Made by a program: the position numbers and the translations under genes | In this document: piece after piece, positions 5,675 through 12,187 of the stretch | Layout of the letters: every line of letters starts with the position of its first letter | Numbering within the stretch: position 1 is the stretch's first letter | Notes under the pieces: generated by a model | Databases searched by the model: none | What the model was told of the DNA's origin: nothing | Seen by the model: the letters and a program-made list of their open reading frames with translations, nothing else | NCBI GenBank assembly: GCA_903921455.1 | Contig: CAIXPZ010000135.1 | Location: 1-16,434, forward strand | Direction of reading: 5' to 3' | DNA from: an uncultured Verrucomicrobia subdivision 3 bacterium | GTDB taxonomy: Bacteria; Verrucomicrobiota; Verrucomicrobiae; Limisphaerales; UBA11358 | DNA: 16,434 nucleotides

Positions 5675-6865
5675 TTATTTAAGCTTCGGGAGGGTGGTCC
5701 ACCGGCCTTTGGACGCGGCGGACTTGACCGTGGTTTCAATGAAGGCGATGCCCGTCCAGCCGTCCTGCACGTTGGCGTATTTGCTGCCGTCGCAATTGAA
5801 TTTCTCGCCGGCTTTCCATTTGCGCACATCGGCCTCGAAGCAGCGATGCAGCCGCGCGAAGGCGTCGTGGAACGCCTCGGGATGACCGGCGGGAATGGTC
5901 GGCTCGGCCATGAGGTCGGCGGGGAGATCTTTCGGGAGGAAGCCGTCGCCGCCCGTCACCGCGCCGCGCCAATAGGTGCGGTCGGGCTGGTTCGGCAGGC
6001 AGATGGTGATGCTCTCGGGCTCCTCCTGGCGCCAGCGCAGCGTGCCTTTGGTGCCGGCCACGACGATGCCGAGATCGTTCTTGGAGCCGATGCAAATCTG
6101 CGACGCGCGGACGAGGGCCTTGCCGCCGTTGCTCAATTTGCAATAGATCGTGAAATGATCGTCGAGCTGGCGGCCTTCCACGAAGGTTTCCATCTGGGCG
6201 GAAACGTCCGTGACGTTCAGGCCGGTGACGTAGCGGAGCTGCATCAGCGCATGCGTGCCGATGTCGCCGCCGCAGCCGGAGCCGCCGGCGCGTTTCGGGT
6301 CCACGCGCCAGGTCGCCTGCTGCTGGCCGGTGGCTTCGAGCCTGGTCGCGAGCCAGCCCTGGATGTAATAGCTGTCCACCCAGCGCACGTCGCCGAGCAG
6401 GCCGCTCTGCACGATGTAGCGGCTGAAGCGGCTGGTCCAGTGGCCGAGATAGGTGTGCGCCACGCCGAACGGGACGTTCAGCTTGCGCGCGGTCTTCACG
6501 AGCTCGTTGGCTTCCTTGAGATTCAGGCAGAGCGGCTTTTCGCAGAAGACCGCGATGCCGGCTTTCATCGCCTTCATCGCCGGATCGAAATGCACGAAGT
6601 TCGGCGTGACGATGAGGAGGTAATCCAGTTTCTGGTCTTCGGGCAAAGTTTTGTTCGCCGCGATCATCTCGTCGTAGGAACCGTAGCCCTTGATGGGGTA
6701 GGGCCACTTGGCCGCTTCTTCCAGGGCGATCTTGGGATCGGGGAAGAGGGCGCCCGCGACGACGCGGCGGGTGCCGTCAAAGTGAATGGCTTTCTGGTGG
6801 GGGTTGACGATGAACGCGCCCTTGCCGCCGCCGACGAGTCCGACATTGAGAGGTCTGTTTGACAT
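5675..6865 (-). CDS. Gfo/Idh/MocA family NAD(P)-dependent oxidoreductase
   Basis: The product has 396 residues. The N-terminal Rossmann fold starts at once ([12 protein letters not shown], 7-18) with no signal or Tat peptide, so the protein should be cytoplasmic. The family signature EKPLCLN is at 109-115. The C-terminal sugar-binding domain carries the catalytic-type [12 protein letters not shown] (199-210), with Asp201 and His205 in the DxxxH arrangement. Family members oxidise a sugar or inositol hydroxyl, often at C3, with a bound nicotinamide cofactor. As first gene of the operon, next to a DUF1080 protein, it is the natural candidate to make or reduce 3-keto sugars. The start is the first ATG of the frame and is preceded by an A/T-rich tract (AAATATCTTTT on the coding strand) with no Shine-Dalgarno. 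The exact substrate cannot be read from the sequence. Confidence 0.92.
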   Translation of the reverse strand: MSNRPLNVGLVGGGKGAFIVNPHQKAIHFDGTRRVVAGALFPDPKIALEEAAKWPYPIKGYGSYDEMIAANKTLPEDQKLDYLLIVTPNFVHFDPAMKAMKAGIAVFCEKPLCLNLKEANELVKTARKLNVPFGVAHTYLGHWTSRFSRYIVQSGLLGDVRWVDSYYIQGWLATRLEATGQQQATWRVDPKRAGGSGCGGDIGTHALMQLRYVTGLNVTDVSAQMETFVEGRQLDDHFTIYCKLSNGGKALVRASQICIGSKNDLGIVVAGTKGTLRWRQEEPESITICLPNQPDRTYWRGAVTGGDGFLPKDLPADLMAEPTIPAGHPEAFHDAFARLHRCFEADVRKWKAGEKFNCDGSKYANVQDGWTGIAFIETTVKSAASKGRWTTLPKLK

Positions 6866-6889
6866 AAAAGATATTTTTTGGAAGCCCGC

Positions 6890-6918
6890 AATTTAGGCAA
6901 AGCCTCCCGACAGAACAA
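6890..6918 (-). promoter_or_regulatory. Candidate sigma-70-type promoter of the oxidoreductase operon
   Basis: On the - strand TTGTTC (6913-6918) and TAAATT (6890-6895) are separated by 17 bases. Transcription would begin about 18-20 bases before the oxidoreductase ATG. The match is moderate and was found by eye. Confidence 0.4.
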
Positions 6919-6973
6919 GCGCGAGTTTTGCAACGGGATTGCGCTGCGCCGGTTTTTTTCGGATGGTGGGGTC

Positions 6974-7969
6974 ATGACAATCATTTCCCGGCTTCGTCTG
7001 GCGGCGCTATTGGCGCTCGCCGTGGTTCCCTGGCTGAATCTTTCCGCGCGCGCGGCGGATGCCGCGGCGCCGGCCCCAGCCGCCGCCTGGCTGCAAGGCG
7101 TTCACCGCATCGTCTTTCTGGGCGACAGCATCACGCAGGGCGGCGACTACGTGACGGATTGTGAATGCTGGCTGCTCGCGCACGGCTTCCAGGTGGAAGT
7201 GCTGAATCTCGGGCTGGCGAGCGAAACCGCCAGCGACCTGACGCCGGCGGAAAATGCGGGGCACTTGAAGAAATATGGCTTCGGCCGGCCGTTCGTGAGC
7301 GAGCGCCTCGACCGCGCGCTGGCGGCCACGAAGCCGGATCTGCTGTTCGCCTGTTACGGCATGAACGACGGCGGCAGCCTGCCGCCGGACGCCGCGGGCA
7401 CCCAACGGTTTGCCGACGCGATCACGCAGCTGCGGGAGGCCGCCCTCAAGGCCGGCGTGAAGCGCGTGGTGATCTGCACGCCGCCGGTGCAGGACGCCAA
7501 GGGCAATGCCGCGCTGAAATATCACGATGAAAACCTGGCGCGCTACACCGCGTGGCTGTTGGCCCAACGCGCCGACGGCTGGGACGTCGTGGACATCCAC
7601 ACGCCGATGCGGCAGGCCTTGGACGCGGGCCGCGCAAAGGATCCGGCGTTTCTGTTTTCCAAGGACGGCGTGCATCCGGGACGCGAAGGCCATTGGCTGA
7701 TGGCCCGGGAAATTCTCACGCAGGCGTTCGGCGCGAACCTGACTGGCGTGACGTCGGCGGAAGCGTTGTTCCCCGCGCACGGCGCGGAAATCCGCCCGCT
7801 GGTGAATCAGCGGATGAAACTGCGGTTTGACGAGTGGATGACGCAGATCGGCCACAAGCGGCCCGGCGTGGCGGGCGGTCCCGGCGCCAAGCCCGGCCTG
7901 CCGCCGGCCCAAGCCGACGCCAAAGCCGCGGAGCTCTCCCAGCGCCTCGCGAAACTGACCAACGAATAG
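6974..7969 (+). CDS. Exported SGNH/GDSL-family hydrolase (esterase-like)
   Basis: The product is 331 residues from ATG 6974. The open frame reaches back to 6878, but the later ATG is preceded by a purine-rich GGTGGGG and begins a clear signal peptide ([20 protein letters not shown], cleaved near ARA-AD). The four SGNH blocks are visible: GDSITQGG with nucleophile Ser52, the NLG block with Gly80, YGMND with Asn131, and [10 protein letters not shown] with Asp231 and His234. SGNH hydrolases remove acyl groups, often acetyl esters from polysaccharides. The gene diverges from the Gfo/DUF1080/ThuA operon across a 108-base gap, so it may deacetylate the same glycans outside the cell. After the catalytic domain there are about 60 extra residues (from about 270) ending in a Lys/Ala/Leu-rich helix. 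Substrate unknown. Confidence 0.9.
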   Translation: MTIISRLRLAALLALAVVPWLNLSARAADAAAPAPAAAWLQGVHRIVFLGDSITQGGDYVTDCECWLLAHGFQVEVLNLGLASETASDLTPAENAGHLKKYGFGRPFVSERLDRALAATKPDLLFACYGMNDGGSLPPDAAGTQRFADAITQLREAALKAGVKRVVICTPPVQDAKGNAALKYHDENLARYTAWLLAQRADGWDVVDIHTPMRQALDAGRAKDPAFLFSKDGVHPGREGHWLMAREILTQAFGANLTGVTSAEALFPAHGAEIRPLVNQRMKLRFDEWMTQIGHKRPGVAGGPGAKPGLPPAQADAKAAELSQRLAKLTNE

Positions 7970-7995
7970 CCGTCCGCCGGCGGGCCCAAAACAGT

Positions 7996-8031
7996 TTGAA
8001 ACCTCGCCGCCGGCGCGGCGTCGTATATGGG
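7996..8031 (+). promoter_or_regulatory. Promoter-like leader of the first prepilin-like gene
   Basis: TTGAAA (7996-8001) and TCGTAT (8021-8026) are separated by 19 bases, and the ATG follows after 5 bases at 8032. The same pattern with the same distances stands before the second prepilin gene (8781-8816). If these are -35 and -10 elements, transcription would start at or next to the ATG, giving a leaderless message; there is no Shine-Dalgarno. The 19-base spacer is long for sigma-70, so the assignment is tentative. Confidence 0.4.
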
Positions 8032-8709
8032 ATGAATCGTCGTCGCGCCTTCACGCTGATCGAACTGCTGGTGGTCATCGCCATCATTGCGATACTCGCC
8101 GCCATGCTGCTGCCGGCCCTTTCCTCCGCCAAGCAAAAGGCTTGGACCATCTCCTGCACGTCTAATCTCCGCCAGCTCGGCATCGCCCTGAAATTGTTTG
8201 CCGACGAGAACAACGACTATTATCCCGTCTCCGGCGCCAAGGTGGTCTGGGACCAACTCGACCCCACCACCAAGGCCTACGGCTGGATGCAGCAGATCGT
8301 CGCCGTCACCGGGAGCACCAATGTCTTTCACTGCCCCGGCAACGCCCAGTTGCCCGTGGACAACCAGTCGCCCTTCAACTATTTCAACGGCTGCCGCGCC
8401 GCCTACGTCACCGCTGGCGGCTTCGCCCCCGTCAAGGCCACGCGCATCACCGCGCCCACCGCCTATGTCCTTTCCGGCGACACCATTGACAACGGGCAAT
8501 ATTTTGACCGCAACGATTGCGACAAGGACGACTACGTGCAGGCCTGCGTGGGCGGCGAACCCGGCGTGCCCGCGGACCGGCAGGTGCAATGGCGCGCCCA
8601 CACCCGGGGCCAGAATCTCCTCTTCGACGACAGCCACGTGAAATGGGTCAAGGGTTACGACACCAACACCATGACCTTCCGCTACGATACCGTCCACGGC
8701 TGGCAGTGA
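8032..8709 (+). CDS. Prepilin-like (type II secretion G-like / DUF1559-type) protein
   Basis: The product has 225 residues. The frame is open from 7834, but the start at ATG 8032 is fixed by the prepilin leader [21 protein letters not shown]: a short basic leader, a cleavage site after Ala6 and not the usual Gly, Phe at +1 and Glu at +5, then one hydrophobic helix. The globular part contains [24 protein letters not shown] (the family's S/T-NLRQ...F..D..D..P motif) and the closing [17 protein letters not shown], corresponding to the H-x9-DG tail of this expanded Verrucomicrobia/Planctomycetes group. Prepilin peptidase PilD would process it at the inner membrane. These proteins are thought to be minor pseudopilin-like or secreted, with unknown individual roles. 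It is paralogous to the gene at 8817 and shares its leader DNA. Confidence 0.88.
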   Translation: MNRRRAFTLIELLVVIAIIAILAAMLLPALSSAKQKAWTISCTSNLRQLGIALKLFADENNDYYPVSGAKVVWDQLDPTTKAYGWMQQIVAVTGSTNVFHCPGNAQLPVDNQSPFNYFNGCRAAYVTAGGFAPVKATRITAPTAYVLSGDTIDNGQYFDRNDCDKDDYVQACVGGEPGVPADRQVQWRAHTRGQNLLFDDSHVKWVKGYDTNTMTFRYDTVHGWQ

Positions 8710-8780
8710 GGAAATCACTTCGACGACCCTGAAGCCCCGCCGCCCGAGCCGCTGTGAGCGGGGGGAATGAATAAATCCGC

Positions 8781-8816
8781 TTGAAACTTCTCGGACTTCG
8801 TGGCGTTGTATTCGGA
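8781..8816 (+). promoter_or_regulatory. Promoter-like leader of the second prepilin-like gene
   Basis: TTGAAA (8781-8786), a 19-base spacer, TTGTAT (8806-8811) and 5 bases to ATG 8817. It has the same layout as 7996-8031 and much of the same sequence on either side (TTGAAAC, then GGCG, then ATGAATCG). Identical spacing suggests either a working element or a recent gene duplication that copied it. Confidence 0.4.
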
Positions 8817-9554
8817 ATGAATCGCCGCTGCGCCTTCACGCTGATCGAACTGCTGGTGGTCATCGCCATCATCGCGATTCTCGCCGCGCTGCTCATGCCG
8901 ACGTTGAGCAAGGCCAAGAATCAGGCGGGCAAAGTCACCGACCTCAACAATCTCAAGCAGATGATGGTCGCCATGCACGTGTATGCTTCGGATGATGGCG
9001 ACGTGCTGCCGTCGGCGAACTGGGACGCCGGGGGCGGCAGCCTGCCGGGCTGGCTTTACACCCCCAGCGGTTTCAACAGCTACGATTTGAAGACCGGCCA
9101 GCTTTGGCCGATTTTGCGGGACGCAAAAGTTTACGTCTGCCCGAACGACGACCTGCAGATGTGGCACTGGTCGGATTTGAAACAGAAAAACATGCAGCGC
9201 CAGCAGCAGCTTTCCTCCTATGCCTTGAACGGCGCGATTGTCGGCTACAGCTACGCCTACGAACATACGCATGCGCCCGCCAAACTGGGGCAGATGCTCG
9301 CCGGCGACTGCGCGTTTTGGGAGACGGATGAGCTGGATCCGCAGCATTTCAACGACGGCGCCAACTATCCGCCGGAGGGCGTCAGCGGCCGGCATCTGGC
9401 CGGCGGCATCCAGGCCGCCTTCGACGGCTCGGTCAACTACATCAAGCTCGCGCAATGGTATCAGGAGGACGTGACCAACGCGCTCCGCAACCGGCTGTGG
9501 TGCAATCCCAACTCGCCCGACGGCCACGCCTCCGCCGAATATCCCGGACCTTGA
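8817..9554 (+). CDS. Prepilin-like (DUF1559-type) protein, paralogue of the preceding gene
   Basis: The product has 245 residues from ATG 8817, the start being fixed by the leader [21 protein letters not shown] (cleavage after Ala6, Glu at +5). The core has [27 protein letters not shown], the family's NL-Q...Y..D..D..P motif, and the tail [18 protein letters not shown] matches H-x9-DG. The middle is rich in aromatic residues (WYQED, MWHW). N-terminal protein and DNA sequence are nearly identical to the gene at 8032, while the globular parts differ, so this is a duplicated and diverged pair. A small membrane-anchored protein gene begins 3 bases after its stop, so they form a transcription unit. 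Probably processed by PilD; the role is unknown. Confidence 0.88.
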   Translation: MNRRCAFTLIELLVVIAIIAILAALLMPTLSKAKNQAGKVTDLNNLKQMMVAMHVYASDDGDVLPSANWDAGGGSLPGWLYTPSGFNSYDLKTGQLWPILRDAKVYVCPNDDLQMWHWSDLKQKNMQRQQQLSSYALNGAIVGYSYAYEHTHAPAKLGQMLAGDCAFWETDELDPQHFNDGANYPPEGVSGRHLAGGIQAAFDGSVNYIKLAQWYQEDVTNALRNRLWCNPNSPDGHASAEYPGP

Positions 9555-9557
9555 ACC

Positions 9558-10037
9558 ATGTGGCGCGTCGTCATCGTCCTCGGGCTGGCGCTGGTGTTGG
9601 CCGGCGGCTATTGGTGGACGCGTCCGCCGGTGCATCCGCCCCCCGTCAATCCTTCCCCCTATGAGACCGACATGACCGAGGGACTTGTGCGGGAGATCCT
9701 GACTGAACTGAAGCCGCCCGTTCCGCCGGTTTGTTTCCTGGCGTTTGGCGCGGGGCGCACCTCGCCCAGCCCTGGATTCGTCGCGCGGTTTGCCGGCACC
9801 CGGCCGGCGGTGTGCAGCTGCGGTTCCGCCGCGTCCCCGCCCATCGGCCGCTACTTCGACGCCTATACGGGCCGGGAGGGATTGATCCTCCACGTCATCA
9901 GCTTCAAAGAATACATCCCCGGCACCTTTGATGTCCTGGTCAGTTTCTCCAACCTGCCGGCCGGCCACGACCGGTTCACTTACCGCCTCACCCAGCTTGG
10001 CGGCAACTGGCGCGTCAAAGACCACCGGCCCGCTTGA
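9558..10037 (+). CDS. Small membrane-anchored protein of unknown function
   Basis: The product has 159 residues. An N-terminal hydrophobic helix (VVIVLGLALVLAGGYWW, residues 4-20) is followed by a Pro-rich linker (RPPVHPPPVNP) and a soluble domain, so the bulk should sit outside the inner membrane. The segment VCSCGSAASP contains two Cys, and the C-terminal part (FDVLVSFSNLPAGHDRFTYRLTQ, then GGNWRVKD) looks like a beta-rich fold. It starts 3 bases after the stop of the prepilin-like gene, suggesting coupled expression. No family is recognised. It could partner the upstream prepilin-like protein, by location only. Confidence 0.7.
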   Translation: MWRVVIVLGLALVLAGGYWWTRPPVHPPPVNPSPYETDMTEGLVREILTELKPPVPPVCFLAFGAGRTSPSPGFVARFAGTRPAVCSCGSAASPPIGRYFDAYTGREGLILHVISFKEYIPGTFDVLVSFSNLPAGHDRFTYRLTQLGGNWRVKDHRPA

Positions 10038-10085
10038 AATATTTTCTTAATGGCCAAACAATAAACGTGAATCCTGCAAACGAAT

Positions 10086-10520
10086 ATGAGCACCTTCGCC
10101 ACCACCCGTGAAATCCCGGCCACGGTGGAACAAGTCTTTGCGGCCATCCGCGAACCGGAACGTCTGGCGCGGTGGTGGGGGCCGGCCGGGTTCACCAATA
10201 CCTTCCACCACTGCGAGTTCACGCCGGGCGGCCGCTGGTCCTTCATCATGCACGGACCCGACGGGCAGAAATATCCCAACGAGAATGTGTTTGCGGTCAT
10301 CGAACCGCCGCGCAAAGTCGTGGTGCAACACGTTTCGGAGCCCAAGTTTCACCTGACCCTTGAGTTGACGCCGTCGGCGGGGGGAACCGTCGTCGCCTGG
10401 ACGCAGGTTCTGGCGAATCCGGAAGTGGCCAGCCGGATTGCCCACATCGTGGTGCCCGCCAATGAGCAGAACCTCGATCGCCTGACAGCGGAGGTGTTGC
10501 GCCAACGCGGCGGCGCTTAG
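10086..10520 (+). CDS. SRPBCC / AHSA1-like domain protein
   Basis: The product has 144 residues and makes up a single START/AHSA1-type (SRPBCC) domain. Diagnostic elements are TREIPATVEQVFAAI (7-21), ERLARWWGPAGF (25-36), the GGRWSFIMHGPDG strand pair, and LELTPSAGGTVVAWTQ near the end. These helix-grip proteins bind a hydrophobic ligand in a central cavity. Bacterial members are often annotated as 'activator of Hsp90 ATPase 1-like', but most are stand-alone and their ligands unknown. There is no signal peptide, so it is cytoplasmic. It has its own start region (gap of 48 bases from the preceding gene) and meets the next gene tail to tail. No partner can be inferred. Confidence 0.9.
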   Translation: MSTFATTREIPATVEQVFAAIREPERLARWWGPAGFTNTFHHCEFTPGGRWSFIMHGPDGQKYPNENVFAVIEPPRKVVVQHVSEPKFHLTLELTPSAGGTVVAWTQVLANPEVASRIAHIVVPANEQNLDRLTAEVLRQRGGA

Positions 10521-10568
10521 TGAACGAGCCACTTCCCGCCGGCCGCAGGCATTGGCTCCGATGGCGGG

Positions 10569-10790
10569 TCAGGCGTTGCGGTCGCCGCCACCTTTGGCGA
10601 AAAACCGGCGAATGGCTTGACCCTTCCACATCCACAAACCGGAGAGCAGCACGGCGGGGAAATAAAAATAGCGGAAAAAAGGGAGATACTGCCGGGTCTC
10701 TTCGGGCGGCCCGTAAATGTAACCGAGCAGCGTCAAGCCGAACCCGAGGTGCGTCCAGCGAAGCATCGAACGCTTGGTGGTGTCTTTCAT
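10569..10790 (-). CDS. Small two-helix membrane protein
   Basis: The product has 73 residues from ATG 10788-10790. An upstream ATG at 10914-10916 would add 42 low-complexity Arg/Pro/Gly residues and is unlikely. Two hydrophobic stretches, LGFGLTLLGYIYG (17-29) and YFYFPAVLLSGLWMW (43-57), suggest a small integral membrane protein with a short loop (PPEETRQYLPFF) and a basic C-terminal tail (RRFFAKGGGDR). No family is recognised. It lies convergent with the AHSA1-like gene and on the same strand as the next small membrane protein gene, separated from it by 162 bases. Confidence 0.6.
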   Translation of the reverse strand: MKDTTKRSMLRWTHLGFGLTLLGYIYGPPEETRQYLPFFRYFYFPAVLLSGLWMWKGQAIRRFFAKGGGDRNA

Positions 10791-10952
10791 GGTTGATGGT
10801 TGGTTTGGGTTATCAATGGGCGGGCCGCGACGCCTGACGTGGCCAGCCGCACCAGACCTGCCGCGCGACGCGAACCGCGGCTCTGGATTTGGCCGATGGC
10901 CACCGTCCGCCATCAAGCCTTGGCTCCCGCAACGGGGCCGGTGACGGCTCGC

Positions 10953-11210
10953 TCATCCTCTGGAAACATCGGTTGACCGTAACCGTCGGCCAATCCGCCG
11001 GAGACTGCCGGCCACGACGCCAGCCAAAAAGATGCCGAAACCCGACCAGCGAATCAATGAAGCGATGCGGGCGTTTTGATGAAAGCGCGCCGCCATCTCG
11101 GGAGTCGGGTCCTGGTAAGGAATGCCGGCATACGCCAGGTCATAAATGAAACCCAAGAGCACCACCAGCAAACCGGCGGCAATCAGGCAGAGCGGCCAAA
11201 AACGTTTCAT
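10953..11210 (-). CDS. Small two-helix membrane protein with QDPTP loop
   Basis: The product has 85 residues from ATG 11208-11210. The frame is open upstream to 11354, but the extra 48 residues are Arg/Cys-rich and lack a plausible structure. The first helix (WPLCLIAAGLLVVLLGFIYDL, residues 5-25) and second helix (WSGFGIFLAGVVAGSL) flank a loop with AGIPYQDPTPEM. The tail is basic (RRIGRRLRS). The layout and the QDPTP loop recall short, uncharacterised inner-membrane proteins; I recall similar ones in other Bacteria but cannot check that. No Shine-Dalgarno is seen. Function unknown. Confidence 0.6.
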   Translation of the reverse strand: MKRFWPLCLIAAGLLVVLLGFIYDLAYAGIPYQDPTPEMAARFHQNARIASLIRWSGFGIFLAGVVAGSLRRIGRRLRSTDVSRG

Positions 11211-11428
11211 GCTGGGCAGCAGTCTAACCCAACCAGCCGAGCAATGCCAACACCGCCGCGCGAAACGCCTACTCTCCCGCATGAACAAGTGAAATGGTTT
11301 GAACCTATGGCTGACCGCAGCCTCGATTAATAACCTCCGTTCCCTGACCACCAAAGCAGGGCAGGGCGAGACTTCAAACCACGGGGCACGTTCAGTAATG
11401 AATCAGGATTGAACCGTTTATAACAAGC

Positions 11429-11462
11429 TTGCAAAATTAACCCAGCTTGATGTAATGCTGTA
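11429..11462 (+). promoter_or_regulatory. Promoter-like sequence directly before the third prepilin-like gene
   Basis: TTGCAA (11429-11434), a 16-base spacer and TGTAAT (11451-11456), followed 6 bases later by ATG 11463. As in the other two prepilin genes, the -10-like element lies so close to the ATG that the message would be nearly leaderless. The stretch 11211-11428 upstream holds nothing I can name. Confidence 0.4.
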
Positions 11463-12170
11463 ATGAATAAGGGAATTAATTATTCTGGGGGGTTTACCTT
11501 GACGGATCTTCTTGCCATTATCGCCGTTCTTTCCCTGCTGATGCTTACGGCTCTAGCCCAACCAAAGAGCCGGGTAACCCAAACTTCCTGTGCGAATAAT
11601 CTGCGCCAGGTTGGTCAGGCTATCCAAATGTTTGCGGATGAAAATTCCGACTATCTTCCGCCTGGGGCTGGTAGATCAGATGGGCTATGGACCGGACAAA
11701 CCCGAATCTACAACACGACTGCAACTTATAGCCTTGTTTATTACATTGCCACCTACATGGGAGAGCCCGCCCCTAAAGGAATGGTGATGAACGAAGTTAA
11801 GGCCTTTTCCTGTCCCGCTTTTGAGCGTGAAACGAAATTCAAGTCAGCTACAAATCTGGTGGTATTTGGATTGAATACGCCGGGCATTCCTGACGCCAGC
11901 GGCACTAAAACCAACAACGTCAATTTCTCGCCGTTTGGATATCCAGCGGGGGCGGGCGGGGGGCAAACACCTCACCGAATAGCAGAGATACCAGCGCAGA
12001 AGCCGCTGGCCCAAGTCTACAGTATGATCGATGCCGATCAGTGGGCTTATCCTACCACAGCATGGTTCGGTGATTTACCCAGCAAACCGGTGCATGGAAG
12101 GAATCGGAATGCATTGTATTTTGATGGTCATGCGTCGCCGAGGGCAGTCGGGCCGACCGGCACGCTTTAG
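11463..12170 (+). CDS. Divergent prepilin-like (DUF1559-type) protein
   Basis: The product has 235 residues. The leader MNKGINYSGG ends in Gly-Gly before FTLTDLLAIIAVLSLLMLTAL, so prepilin peptidase would cut after Gly10; Asp stands at the +5 position in place of the usual Glu. The core has CANNLRQVGQAIQMFADENSDYLPPG, the family's NLRQ...F..D..D..P motif, and the tail HGRNRNALYFDGHA, the H-x9-DG signature. Unlike the two genes at 8032 and 8817 it has Gly at -1 and is more AT-rich. The next gene (GloVer protein) starts 17 bases after its stop, so the two may be cotranscribed. The role is unknown. Confidence 0.88.
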   Translation: MNKGINYSGGFTLTDLLAIIAVLSLLMLTALAQPKSRVTQTSCANNLRQVGQAIQMFADENSDYLPPGAGRSDGLWTGQTRIYNTTATYSLVYYIATYMGEPAPKGMVMNEVKAFSCPAFERETKFKSATNLVVFGLNTPGIPDASGTKTNNVNFSPFGYPAGAGGGQTPHRIAEIPAQKPLAQVYSMIDADQWAYPTTAWFGDLPSKPVHGRNRNALYFDGHASPRAVGPTGTL

Positions 12171-12187
12171 ATTAAAACGAGCCGCGA

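Noticed and set aside
4748..6862. 704-codon open frame on the + strand antisense to the sugar operon
   Set aside because: It runs antisense across three clear genes and through their short gaps, has a composition expected from the third codon positions of GC-rich genes (rich in Gly, Val, Ala, Arg, Asp, His), and shows no family motif.
8715..10025. 436-codon - strand frame across the second prepilin-like gene and its neighbour
   Set aside because: It is the complement of genes with clear signatures (FTLIELL, H-x9-DG); the complementary frame is Val/Gly/Arg-rich with no motif.
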